From Dolomedes plantarius (Eukaryota > Arthropoda > Arachnida > Araneae > Dolomedidae): a stretch of 64,000 nt of DNA. The notes below the pieces were generated by a model, which saw nothing but the letters and a program-made list of their open reading frames with translations, did no database searches and was not told the DNA's origin. Every line of letters begins with the position of its first letter. Within the stretch, counting starts at the first letter, position 1. Made by a program: the position numbers and the translations under genes. Where the stretch lies: NCBI GenBank assembly GCA_907164885.2, contig OU015498.1, positions 91,877,733 to 91,941,732 of the forward strand, read 5' to 3'. Shown piece after piece: positions 34,065 to 44,971 of the stretch.

Positions 34065-34862
34065 TACACGAACTGAGCACAATGAACCTTTTATGAATGA
34101 ACCTTATATTCGACTAATTGGTCATGGTGAAGTCTGTGGATCCGAACACCCTTTCATACATATGTATTGGCTGTCTTAGAAAAATAGATCCAGAAGTAAA
34201 TTTCTCTCACTTGGGCTCTACACAACACCGTTTAACGAAGTATTTTGCGACGCCATAAATGCTCCTGTTATAAACTTATTTATTTTTATTTAACAAATGC
34301 CACATACAATTAAGCACTTATGCCATCAGTATACGAGCTCTGCAGTATTTTTCGACAATACAATTAATTCCACTTACTGCAGAGCACACGTCCTAATGTT
34401 CGTCTGTCAGGGGTTGACGAGATTAACAAGGAGTACAGTCAGGAGAATCAGCAACGCCAATACGTAAGAGATGAGACCTCAGACAGTCATGTTTTGTTAA
34501 CGGTCTAAAACATGCAACAGCAGCTTTTCTTGGGGCATCAGGAACACAAGTGGTATTCTCGTTAAGAATCGCCCAGCTCTTGTCTTTAGATGCTTCCTCG
34601 GCTTCTAATTTAACCCTTCAGCGGACGTGACAATTTTTGGAACACCAGCAGGCGCGCGTTGCACAAAGGGCAACGTCTGTTTCAACCTTGATTATTCCTT
34701 TGTAAAAATCTTTTTCTTTTGAAATTGAGGGGCCATTAAGGGGTTTATAGACAGTATTGACACCGCTGAAGATGAAATATTGTCTAAAACCTCTTTCAAT
34801 CTTATCTTTTCATGTTTTTGGTTCCTGGCTGTAGTAGCTTTAGTGCTCATACTGGTTTTTCT
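34065..34862. other. Unassigned region
   Basis: No gene or bounded element recognised. Confidence 0.4.
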
Positions 34863-34902
34863 CTTTCAACTTTATCTTATATATATATATATATATATTT
34901 AC

Positions 34903-34935
<33 letters not shown>

Positions 34936-34936
<1 letters not shown>

Positions 34937-35294
34937 GTAGAAACCTGCCCGCGTACTGCACGGCGGAACTAGATTCCCTTATACTCAGTAAGACAGTACT
35001 CAACTAAAGACAGAGTCACTGCTTAAACACAAATACTGTATTACATTAGAACAATTATTTACAATAGTTATGGTTCCAAGTTACGTCGCAGCACGTCTGC
35101 TGCTGGGCAAATTTTGCCAAACGGAGAAAGGGATTGCAGCCGTCTGCCGCATTCAATTCAACGTCTCGTCTCGACGAAAGTTCATTCCCCTCTGCCATCA
35201 CCCTTCGCTCCTTTGCTCTATCCAAGGGGCGCTGTCGTCTGCATGGAAAGCATAGCAGGAAATCCTCCTAGCAGGCGTTATACCCTTTTCTACA
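34936..35294 (-). repeat. 3' LTR of the gypsy element
   Basis: Begins TGTAGAAACCTGCCCGCG and ends CCCTTTTCTACA, inverted pentamers TGTAG/CTACA at the ends. Its high-coordinate half is repeated at 38583-38764. I did not see a convincing polypurine tract next to it, so the boundary is provisional. Confidence 0.6.
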
Positions 35295-35532
35295 ACCTCG
35301 GCCGTCCTAAAAGCTGACGTCCTCGGAAGCAGGTAATGTCCCTCCATCACTCAGGTGTATGTCGACATCTGTGCAGAAGCATAGGTACAGGAACCTTCTC
35401 TCTAGAACGCTACATCAAGTTCAAACTTCATCTGCATATAAAGAAACAAAACAAAACAAAACAAAAAACAAAACAAACAAACAAACAAAAAAGGATATCT
35501 GGACCCCATAAAGATGTCCAATTTTTCGGTTA

Positions 35533-37068
35533 TTAGACAGCGGTGGCCCACGGCTTCATGTGGTCTGCTGCCGTTGAAGTTACGTTCGGCCCTTCGTGGT
35601 TGCCAAGTTTCTCTACGTCGTAGCGGTCATTGGCTTTAACTCTTGTCACACGATAAGGTCCAAGGAATTTTGACCGCAGCTTCAGTCCCGATCCAAACTG
35701 CGTTCTTTGGATGGCGACGAGTTCTCCTTCCTTGTATACATTTGGTTTCTTCCTCTTTTTATTGAACGTTTTCCTATTTTCCTCTTGAATTTTCAGGATA
35801 TTTCTCTTGGCGTCTTCCCTGATTTCTTCCCGATTTTTTAGAGTGCACGCAACGCTTTCCTCTTCTAGTAACTGCTTGAGTCTTAAGTCTTCTTTACTTT
35901 TCATTTTCACACCTGTCAGGAGCTCGAACGGTGACCACTTAGTACTTCTGGAGGTCGTACTATTAATTATTCTTTGCACGGAGTCAACGTACTTAAACCA
36001 TTTGGTAGGATCGGCGAGGGAAAGTTTCGTTAATATTGGGATCAATATTGCGTGAATTCTTTCGATCTGACCATTCCCTCTAGCAACTCCCGTCGTAATT
36101 TGTAGATGCTGTATTGACTCCTCTGCACAATACTCGCTGAATTCTTTTGAGGTGAAAGAAGCTCCTCTATCTGTTATTATTCTATTCGGATTTCCAAATG
36201 TAGTCTGTTGTGATCTTAGCTTGTCCAGTGCATCTCGAGTCGTAGTGGATTTCACTGGGTACAACCATGTAAATTTCGTGAAAGCATCCACCACTGTAAA
36301 AATGTAGTTATAATTTTTGTTCGTAGATGGAAGCGGGCCAACGAAATCAATATGATAGGTGCTCAACGGAGTAGCCTCCTTTGGGATGGGATTCAAGAAA
36401 CCCTCCATTTTTCCCCGCTTTTTGTTACCCAAAATGCAATCAACGCAGTTGGCTATAACATTTTCTATTTGTTTTCTAGCTTTGGGGATGTAAAAATCTT
36501 GTTTCAGAGCTTCTTCTGTTTTCGCGACGGCAAAATGACCTTTATTATGTATTTCTTTTATTATTTGTTGCTGCATTGCCTGTGGAACGACTAACAATTC
36601 TCTTCCATTTTCAAATCTGTATAACACCTCGTTCTTCACTAAATAGTCATTTATCTCCCCTTCTTCTCTTATGTGGGAGGGTGACATTTTTTCTTTCGCG
36701 GCTCTACTTTCACTTTCTCCCTGACCAGCGAGGTCGTTGAACTCACATTTGTTTCCTTCACTAGAGAGGGGTGTCTGGCTCGCACTTGGGGGTGCATCCG
36801 TGATTTCGCGTGGGGGAAATCTTGCGGGTTCTTGAATATCTCTTTGTCGGTTCGCGTGCTTTTCTCCTCCTTTCCTTATCAGAGCTTTTATAGTTTTTAC
36901 ATATTCATCTTCCTCTTGAGCCGCTAAAATCCTGGCAGTTACTTCGTTATGTGACCGGGTGACTATGAAGACGGTGTTACGACTCAAAGCGTCCACATGA
37001 TTCATTTGTTTCCCTGGTCGGTGAACAATCTCGTAATCAAATTCTTCGAGGGCTATCACCCAACCCAT
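35533..37068 (-). pseudogene. Ty3/gypsy pol, integrase part
   Basis: A 511-codon frame starting in the tail of the RNase H region (ALEEFDYEIVHRPGKQMNHV). It contains an HHCC zinc finger (H174, H178, C208, C211) and an integrase core with D241 (YHIDFVGPLP), D300 (IITDRGASF) and E336 (NGQIERIH), the DD35E pattern. A chromodomain-free C-terminal SH3-like segment follows (GELVAIQRTQFGSGLKLRSKFLGPY at about 455-480). Integrase joins retroelement DNA to the host genome. This frame overlaps the reverse transcriptase frame by 13 bases in a different phase. In relatives the two are one protein, so a one-base indel near 37056-37068 has split pol. Catalytic residues are all present. Confidence 0.92.
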
Positions 37069-38585
37069 CTTGCGACTTTAGGAGTAAGGTCTTTTTTGTC
37101 GAGAGTCTTCTTGAATGCATCACAATCTGTTACAATCTTGAACTTCGAACCCAGTAGATAGTGTCTAAATTTCTTCACGGATTCAATAACCGCAAGCACT
37201 TCCAATTCGTAGCTACAGCACTTTTCCTGTTGGGGTGTAGTTTTTTTGCTCATAAAATGAATTGGATGGAGTTTGTCGTCATCAGATTTCTGCAGTAGCA
37301 CTGCACCGAATCCATGACTACTTGCATCTGTATGCAGTTCCATTTCTGCCCCCTGCTTAAAGATGTGTAGAACGGGGCTTTGTGAAAGCATTCCCTTAAG
37401 TTTCTGAACAGCTTCTCTCTGTTCAGGCCCAAACCTAAATTCTGTATTATTTCTAAGTAGATCACTCAAGGGTTTAGCTATCCTCGAATACTGAGGGATA
37501 AACTTTCTAAAATACCCGGTAAGACCGAGAAAACTTTGCACTTGTTTAGTTGTTTTTGGCTCTGGAAATTTTTTGACTGCCAAGGTTTTGCTTTCAGAGG
37601 GCCGAATTGTTCCATTCTCAATAACGTAACCAAGGAATTCAATTTTGCGCATTAAAAATTGACACTTCTTAAAATTGAGCTCTAAACCGTAATCTGACGC
37701 TACTTTAAGGACGCGTTTTAATTTTTCTAATCCTTCCTCTTCATTCCGGGATGGAATTATTATATCGTCCATGTAGATAACTATAGTGTTATCTCTCAAC
37801 AGTTCCCTGAACACACAGCAGATAAATCGCTGAAATACGCTTGGACTTACAGCGAGACCAAAGGGTACCTTCAGAAACTCATACTGTCCCTCATGTGTGA
37901 CGAACGCTGTATATTTAGTACTTTCTTCGTCCACGTCCACATGAAAAAATCCGGTTTTTAAGTCAAGGGTAGTGAATACTTTTGATTGTTCGAGATGGTC
38001 TAACACGTCCTCAATTACAGGCAAAGGAAAATGGTCTTTAATGATTTTTTTGTTTAATTTCCTGTAGTCTACACACAGCCTGGATGATCCATCCTTCTTC
38101 TTACACAAGACTATGGGCGCTGAATAATTAGAACTACTCGGCTTTATTATACCGTCTCGCAACCACTCCTGTATTTGAGACTCCACGATTTTTTGTTCAG
38201 CGAAAGGTAACCTACGCGAACGCTGACTTATCGGAATTTCGTCAGTCAAAATAATTTTCATTTTCAGTCCGGTGTTTTTGTTTTTAATCGGTCTGTAATC
38301 TTGGATAAGCTCCATTAATTCATTCCTCAATGAAGAGTTCACGATGTGATACAAATCAACTTCTTCAATGTTTACTGCATTTGCCACTTGAGCCAAGAAT
38401 TTATTAGCAGTTTCATTACACTTTTCTTGTGATTTCGTTGCAAAACCGACTGGATTATTGCCGGATATTTGCCGCAATTGAACGTTTTGTTTATGCATAA
38501 TTTGGGCATAGTTCACTCGCATATCCTCGCGTTTCCCTGAGATGCTTATTTCATTTCCCGTTATAGAAATATTTAATTTATATTT
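37056..38585 (-). pseudogene. Ty3/gypsy pol, reverse transcriptase-RNase H part
   Basis: The ATG frame 37056-38522 (488 codons) is only part of an open reading frame that runs back to the LTR junction near 38585. Its first residues resemble the end of the aspartic protease, whose catalytic DTG is deleted. The RT fingers/palm include LPFAEQKIVESQIQEW, D187 (FTTLDLKTGF) and the YMDD box (residues 250-253), then the thumb/connection (FLGYVIENG, FLGLTGYFRKFI). RNase H has TDAS (398-401), the E in SYELEVLAV and D466. The frame ends at a stop (37056-37058) just after KVARW because of the frameshift that separates it from integrase. It copies retroelement RNA into DNA in intact relatives. Without gag, protease and a full 5' LTR this copy cannot be autonomous. 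Confidence 0.92.
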
Positions 38586-38760
38586 GCCAAACGGAGAAAG
38601 GGATCGCAGCCGTCTGCCGCATTCAATTCAACGTCTCGTCTCGACGAAAGTTCATTCCCCTCTGCCATCACCCTTCGCTCCTTTGCTCTATCCAAGGGGC
38701 GCTGTCGTCTGCATGGAAAGCATAGCAGGAAATCCTCCTAGCAGGCGTTATACCCTTTTC

Positions 38761-38764
<4 letters not shown>
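38583..38764 (-). repeat. Partial 5' LTR joined directly to truncated pol
   Basis: 182 bp nearly identical to 35113-35294. Its low-coordinate edge (about 38582-38586) runs straight into the protease end of pol, so one deletion removed the rest of the LTR and all of gag. Confidence 0.8.
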
Positions 38765-38813
<49 letters not shown>

Positions 38814-38817
38814 AAAC

Positions 38818-39272
38818 TAAACTCGTGGCACAACAGTCCGTGTGGGCCAAGACCGGTGGTGCCCATATCCGCTTTCCTGACCGTGGACTAAGGGCCTGTT
38901 CACATAGGAGTCCGTCGCGTTGCGTTAAGGAAAAGATGACGTTGAGACGAAAATAAACCAATCTTTGGCCTCCAAACGATTAGCAATGAAATGTTTAACC
39001 CCTATGATTGGTTTATTTTCGTTTCAACGTCATCTTTTCCTTAACGCTACGCAACGGACTCCTATGTGAACAGGCCCTTAGGGTGCCATGCAGCATATGT
39101 CTCTGGAAGGTGGTCAACCTGACGCAGAACCCCCCAGAGTTCCCAAGCAAGCTTGGTCCACATTTTATCTACCCACTCAAGGGATGAAAGGCCGAGTCGA
39201 CCTTGCCCAGTCGCAGGATTGAACCTTGGACCTGTGGTGCAGCAGCTTGAATCTTTTAACCACCACCGGGCG

Positions 39273-39274
<2 letters not shown>
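38818..39274 (-). repeat. tRNA-derived SINE (second family), split by a MITE
   Basis: The halves 38818-38890 and 39079-39274 join into one SINE. The tRNA-like head at the high-coordinate end reads on the minus strand CGCCCGGTGGTGGTTAAAAG with B box AAGGTTCAATCCTGC. The 3' end is near TGGCACAACAGTCC reversed. A headless copy of the same family lies at 50199-50411. Microsatellites flank both sides (38765-38811, 39275-39330). Confidence 0.75.
38891..39078. mobile_element. 188-bp MITE inserted in a SINE
   Basis: Bounded by TA on both sides (38889-38890, 39079-39080). Long inverted ends begin AGGGCCTGTTCACATAGGAG and reach nearly to the centre (GGAAAAGATGACGTTGA, AATAAACCAAT). Comparison with the uninterrupted sequence at about 50281-50300 shows a clean insertion. 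The superfamily is not certain: the TA duplication suggests Tc1/mariner or an ISL2EU-like group. Confidence 0.85.
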
Positions 39275-39333
<59 letters not shown>

Positions 39334-39924
39334 TTGTTGGACCCGTATTCTTGGAATACATGCCATCCAACCCAGTAAGGAAAAGGTTAAAGTATCGTTA
39401 AGTAAATTACCAGTGTGATACCTTCAGTAGTGCCAGTGACGATAATTCATAAGATTAAGTTGGCCACAGCGTGAGCTTATACGGCAAAGTTGCTGAAGAC
39501 ATGTCGTCCCGACAGCAATCGCTAAGTCGGGACCCATATGCTCGGGGGGCGAGCAGATCACACTCGCACCTCCAAGCCGGAATAGAACTTTTCCTATTCT
39601 ATCCTAATCTATTTCCAATTTAATAAAATAGCGCCTTTCGATATAAAAAAAATAATGATAAATAAAATAACGTCTTTCGAAAAAGTTTCACTTTTAAAAT
39701 AAACAAGCTGCTCTCTAAAAACGGCAAAAAATATATATGTTAACATGTAAAAACATTTAAAATCTACGAAACCGCCCGTGCCTGGAACAATATTTAATAT
39801 TTATTACTGAGATGACACCAGTTTAATTTTGTAATCCAGTAACCTGTTGATTTAACTGGTAGCAGTTTATTTTTGTATATTGTGGAATGAACCATAGTAG
39901 TTGAGCTGAAAAAGATTCAAAGCC

Positions 39925-40682
39925 ACCGTACATCGTAAGAAAATTAACCATAGCAAAAACACAGCTAGCCTTCGATGAAATTATTATTAATGCAAAAGAA
40001 CTTGCTACCGAAATTGATGTGGAGGCTAATTTTGGATCAACAATAACACATCGCGTTAGAAGAAGAAAAAGGAACTTCTCATACGAAGCAGGAGATGAAC
40101 CCATCAAAGATCCAAAAGAAAAATATAAAATAGATTTTTTTTTATTCTACAATAGATCAAGCACTAAATGCACTAGATGCTAGATTTGAACAACTTTTAA
40201 ATCATAGTAACTATTTTCAAGTCTTATATAATATATACGATTTAAATACAATGTCCAAAGAAATGCTACTGAAACACTGTAGAAATTTAGAATGTATTTT
40301 AACTGATGGTGATTCTGTTGACATAAATGGGCTAGAATTAGCAGAGGAAATTTCAGCAGTGTCTGCGCTTTTGGGCAAAAAAAAAAGCCTAAGCAATGTA
40401 CTGAGCTTAATAACAAAGTTAAATTTTGCCCCAAACCTTACTATTGTTTTAAGAATATTGTTAACGATACCAATAACTGTAGCAAGTGACAAAAGGAGTT
40501 TCTTGAAGTTAAAATTAATTAAGAACTTTTTACGTTCGACTACTACACAAAATCGTCTTACTGATTTGGCCATTTTGTCAATTGAGTTTGAAATTGCTGA
40601 TCAAGTAAATTTAAAAGATGTAATAAAAAAGTTTGCAGAACTGAAAGTAAGAAAAAAAAGTTTTTTTTGGATTTTAATGTAG
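39925..40682 (+). pseudogene. hAT transposase C-terminal relic (ZMYM1-like)
   Basis: Readable peptide starts with KLTIAKTQLAFDEIIINAKE (about 39940) and RRRKRNF (about 40055). After a frame change in a T-run (about 40135) it continues as STIDQALNALDARFEQLLNH and runs into the frame 40251-40682. The end holds the hAT dimerisation domain: NLTIVLRILLTIPITVASDK, then RSFLKLKLIKNFLRST and NRLTDLAILSIE. In relatives this is a 'LltiPvtvAsaERsFSkLklIK..lRstm.q.RL..Lall' block; here the usual Glu-Arg is DKR. The N-terminal zinc finger and catalytic half are missing. No TIR or 8-bp duplication could be assigned. Confidence 0.8.
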
Positions 40683-40985
40683 ATGATGTTACCTTGTTTT
40701 GTTTTCAAAATAATGGCATTTTGATTGATTGTGTAATAATACACATTTTAATAGCATTTAAAAATCTAAAAAAATTATATGGTTAACAATTTGTGGCTAG
40801 GTACAAATATTTCTTAATTAATCTCTACTGTTTTGTACTGCTTGATTAACAATGTTATGTTATGTTATGTTATATGTTTCTTTCTAAATATATGCTTTTA
40901 TTAAAATTTAAATAAAATGATTTGATTTTTACTGAAAATAAAAAAATATGTACCTTTATTTAAAATTTATATATATATATATATA

Positions 40986-42291
40986 CAGAGGCTGTTCCCA
41001 TATTTTTTAGACGATTTTGGTAAGCGGTAATATAAAATCGTTTGCTGCAAAGAAATAATTGCAATTGTACTATGTCTTTAAAAGTCAAAATTATCGTCTG
41101 CGGCTTGAAATTTTGTTTTTATTCAAAATGGCGCTTTTAACAAAGCAGTGGTTCGAAGGCTACATTTATGCTCTTTCCGAAGAGAAATATGCATACTCCG
41201 TTATCCAAAAACGATGTGAGAGTCATGGTTTTGTGATATCTAAAGCGTCGATAGGTAATATCGTCAACAAGAAAGGAAAAAAAGTCAAATTGGAGCCTCA
41301 AGTGGGACAAAAATTCCAAACAAGTATCCAAGGAAAAAACGGACATCTTCGACTATTGCAAAGGTACGTTGTTTAATGTTAATTGAAAATCCCCCTAGTC
41401 AAAGGGCAGTTGCAAAATCATTAAAATGCTCGGTGTCCACTGTAAACAAAATGATAAACGTTGATTTAAATCTTAAGAAAGCGAAAAAAACGCAATGTGC
41501 ATCGTCTTCTTCCAAATCATATCGCTGAACGCAGGACACGATGCAGAATTCTATATGAGAAACACTTATCCAAAGAAAAATGGAAAACAATTGTCACAAT
41601 AGATGAATCATGGGTGTATTTAAATGATTGCAACAAAAAAAGAGTCATTTATTATCATAAAAGGGGAGAAAAAAATTTAAATACATGGTTCAAAGAATCG
41701 AAAGAAAGTTTTTCTAAGGGATTCATGATTGTTGCTGGTTTTTCTTATAATGGCAAGTTAAAAATAAAGAGAGTGAAAAAAATGTCAAGATTAACTATCA
41801 GGAACCAAATACTATCAGGAACATATTTCATCGCCAATTTTTCTGAATGAAATACGACCGCTTTACCCACAGTGCCATCAATCTGTGAGACTCATCAGGA
41901 CAAAGCTAGCAGTCACACATCAAAATCCACTGTAAATTTCCTAAAAGAAATGGAACAAAAAACTGGTATCAAGGCCATACCCTTCACTGATATCCCTACT
42001 AAATCTCCCGATGTATCACCTATGGATTTTTGTGCTTTCGGACATTTAAAATCTGCATTATCCAAACGTCGTCCCAAAACCCTTACAGGACTCTGGAAAG
42101 CTGTTCAGGAGGAATGGGATAGAATACCTCTTCTGACACTTCAAAAGGCATTATTATCCTGGAAATTACGGTGTCGAAAGATAGTTCAGAATAAGGGATG
42201 TCAAATAGAACATTTAAAATACAAGAATTTTGTGTAATTTAGTTTTGTGAATACAATATACATCGTCTAAAAAATGTGTGAACAGCCTCTG
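40986..42291 (+). mobile_element. Mariner-type transposon, TIR-complete
   Basis: A 1,306-bp element between TA dinucleotides (40984-40985, 42292-42293). The inverted ends start CAGAGGCTGTTC and share TTTTTTAGACGAT inward. It carries a broken transposase on the plus strand. Confidence 0.92.
41128..42237 (+). pseudogene. Mariner transposase relic, DD41D type
   Basis: Starts MALLTKQWFEGYIYALSEEK at 41128. The frame is lost near 41320, continues in another frame (KYPRKKRTSSTIAK ... SQRAVAKSLKCSVSTVNKMI, the HTH), and returns near the A-run at about 41487 (VHRLLPNHIAERRTRCR). The catalytic signatures are TIDESWVYL (first Asp), HQDKASSHTSK (second Asp, about 41896) and SPDVSPMDFCAFG (third Asp, about 42020). 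There are 41 residues between the second and third Asp, which places it with the DD41D mariner group. Another stop lies at about 41848, with local frame changes on both sides. It ends at TAA 42235-42237. At least four small indels make it inactive. Confidence 0.9.
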
Positions 42292-42407
42292 TATATATAT
42301 GTGTGTGTGTGTGTAAGTAAAATAAATACTGAATATAAAGGAGTCAGAATGTAATAGCAAGACCGCACGGAACTGTCCGGAAAACAAGTGCCGATAGCAC
42401 AACTATA

Positions 42408-44668
42408 GGTTAGGTGGGGGCAAAGGTTCGCACGTACATTTGAAAATGACCGGGAAGAGTTTTGGGAAGAATAGGGTAGGCAGTGCATTCGTATACTCCC
42501 AGTCAGTTGCCTCGTGAAAGATGTTGGAGTTACGACCTCCTCTTGCAGAGAAAATGAGATAAGCTTATTTTCGTCATTTTTAATGTAATTTTTTGCAACT
42601 TTTGAGTAATTTTGAGCATCACTAAAACTCATGAACTGTTTTATGCCTATTTTCGCATGTTATGGTGGTAAATAACCTTTCAAATCCTACCTTGAGTTTT
42701 GGATTAACTCAAATACAATGATGTCCATTCTGCCAAAACATAAGCAGCACGAAATGGGGTAAAGGTTTGCGGGAGTCATGGGGTAAAGGTTTGCAGGGCA
42801 AACCTTTACCCCATGACTCCCGCAAACCTGGAGTCGCGGTTTGCGACTCCAGGTTGCTCCAGGTTTGCAGTGCAAACCTTTGCCCCTCATACTAATAACA
42901 TTTGTTTCATGTCCTCTTTTCATTAGGAATCCTTATTTACAACGTCTTTTAGTTCTTGGTTTCAATTTACGGCAAACATTCATCTTGAAACATGGTGTCT
43001 AGCGTGTGGGAATTATATGGGAGTTTTTGTCTTCGGGAAAAATGCGCAAATTATACGAGAATTTAGCATTTTGACCTACAAATGGGAGAATTTTATTCAA
43101 CCTTTTCCGTATAATATTTTCAAATAAACAAAAATTACTACAAAATAAACGAGAATAAAATGCTCTAATACTCGTATGTGCGGCAGAGGGGAAACGTTCC
43201 GAAATCCTTTTTCTTTTTTTAATTTATTTTTATTTTTTATTATAGCCAATATATATTGGAAAAAGTTCTTCTACTATTATTTTAAAGTCAAGTTTGTTTC
43301 CATTGTTCCAGTCATCCAACTTTCATTTACAACCCTTTTTACCTGGAATTAAAAAATTCAATAGAACTAGTTAACTAATCCTCCAAAGCCTTGTGGTATA
43401 GGTACCTTTATTTTAAATCCCATTATTTCACAAATTATTCTTCCAATTGGGATTTATGTGGGATTTTCATTTACACGAAACTATGAAATTGAGATGTGAA
43501 CCGGGAGAAAAAAATACAAGTCTTCAATGCTTAAAGGAAACTTCAAATTTCACTTGGAAATTATTAATGGGCATTCACATTTTTGTAATTTGAAAATAAA
43601 TTAAAGTTTTTGATAAAAACTGTTTGTTTTTAAATAAAATTTTTTTGTAAAATGCTTGAAAATTCATAAATTAAAAATAAGATAAATTAGTACAACACAA
43701 AAAATAAAATAGTTCTGAACAAAGACCTATTTTACAAGGTAAAAGAATTAAATGTTGTTATAAGAGATTATAGGCTTCGAAGGTCTGGTCTGAGAAATTA
43801 GCTCTTCCTCATTAATGGAACAGTTTCGGCTAATTTGCTATATAGATAGTAGAGGAAAAAAAGAGGGGGGGGGGGGTTACAAGCCAGTACTGCTAGATAC
43901 CCTATTTCGTTACCTACGCTAAAAGTTTTTTTTTTCTTTTCCGGAGTTTGAATAATAATAATAATAAGATAAGTGATATTTAATAATATTTTATTCACAG
44001 AATCAAAAATCAATCAATAAATAGGATTAATGCATCTAGTCAAGTGTACGAAGTCAATTTATTGCCTACCTTAATTTGCTTAATTTTTACGGTTTTAAAA
44101 GATTGAGTAAAGTCTAAGATATGATATAACGATAGTGTTAATAGTTGATATTTTAGTTGGAAGTTCTTTAATTTGAGAAAAAAAAATTATTGAGATTAAC
44201 CCTGTTCAATTTGCGAATTCCTTTATTACATTCAACTTTCTGTGTTAATAGTTGATACTTCAGTTTGAAATTATTTAGTTCAAGAAAAAATTTATTGAGA
44301 TTAACCTGTTCAATTTGTGATTTTCTATATATATAACACCTTTAAAAAGATTACAAAATGTGAAATAAAATTATTTTGACAACTCTATTTGGGATTTTCT
44401 ATGCCTATCCAGTTGGAAACCAACGAGTGGGGTAAAGGTTCGCACTGCAAACCTTTACCCCACCGATTGAGGCAAAGGTTCGCAAACAGGTGTTTGGTAA
44501 AATTACAAATTCGGTGCCTCAACCTTTCATGAAAAAATTCATTATTTTATAGAAGGTAGAGGAGATACCCAACTACAATACAAGGGGTTTTTTTGGGGCG
44601 ATAAGATCTAATGGAGGCCCGTAAAAAACCAAAAACTCAAAACTGCAAACCTTTGCCCCCACCTACCC
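42408..44668. mobile_element. 2.26-kb TIR element with internal hairpins, no transposase
   Basis: Inverted ends: the left starts at 42408 with GGTTAGGTGGGGGCAAAGGT, and the right (reversed from 44668) with GGGTAGGTGGGGGCAAAGGT, both continuing TYGCA. TA is present outside both ends (42406-42407, 44669-44670). The terminal motif recurs inside as palindromes at 42754-42895 and 44428-44485. No open frame above about 75 codons has any family resemblance, so it is non-autonomous or decayed. Confidence 0.75.
42763..42852. repeat. Perfect hairpins built from the element's terminal motif
   Basis: 42763-42829 is a palindrome with 32-bp perfect arms separated by three bases, made of AGGTTTGCGGGAGTCATGGG and GTAAAGGTTTGC. 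It overlaps a second hairpin at 42827-42852 (CCTGGAGTCGC / GCGACTCCAGG), followed by AGGTTTGCAGTGCAAACCT. Confidence 0.9.
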
Positions 44669-44971
44669 TAGTACAACAGAACGGGAAGGCCTTGTAGCTA
44701 ATGACCGGGGGGAGTCGTGCCCCCCCCCCCCCCTCTCCGGTTAAAACATGTTTTTAAGCCTAGGCAACACTCCCGGAGGTCATTACAATTCCATAAACCT
44801 CATTATTGAAGTTGAAATCATACTTAAAACTAAAAAATGAATTGCAAAAGAAAGCTTAACTGCTAAACCAGCTACAAACCACAATGTATTCCATTACTAA
44901 ATGAACTACACTCTAAAACTACAAACATAATACATACATCACACACTTCCTACACCAGTTTCAGCCAATTC

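Larger units (their letters stand above)
34936..38764 (-). mobile_element. Ty3/gypsy retrotransposon, deletion derivative
   Basis: A pol gene on the minus strand lies between two direct repeats. These are an apparent 3' LTR at 34936-35294 (TGTAG...CTACA) and a partial 5' LTR at 38583-38764. The shared 180 bp aligns without gaps (offset 3,470) and differs at about one base, so insertion was recent. Both outer edges abut (TA)n (34863-34935; 38765-38811), consistent with insertion into a microsatellite. The rest of the 5' LTR, the primer binding site, gag and the start of the protease are missing. The LTR outer limits are inferred from the TA flanks. Confidence 0.8.

Noticed and set aside
35533..38585. 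Domesticated gypsy pol gene
   Set aside because: The frameshift between RNase H and integrase, and the flanking LTRs, show an ordinary degenerate retrotransposon.
4089..39401. Open frames rich in Ile-Tyr, His-Thr or Val-Cys (for example 4089-4517, 7627-7872, 32312-32594, 38542-38961, 39062-39401)
   Set aside because: They are translations of (TA)n, (CA)n or (TG)n microsatellites and appear on both strands at once.
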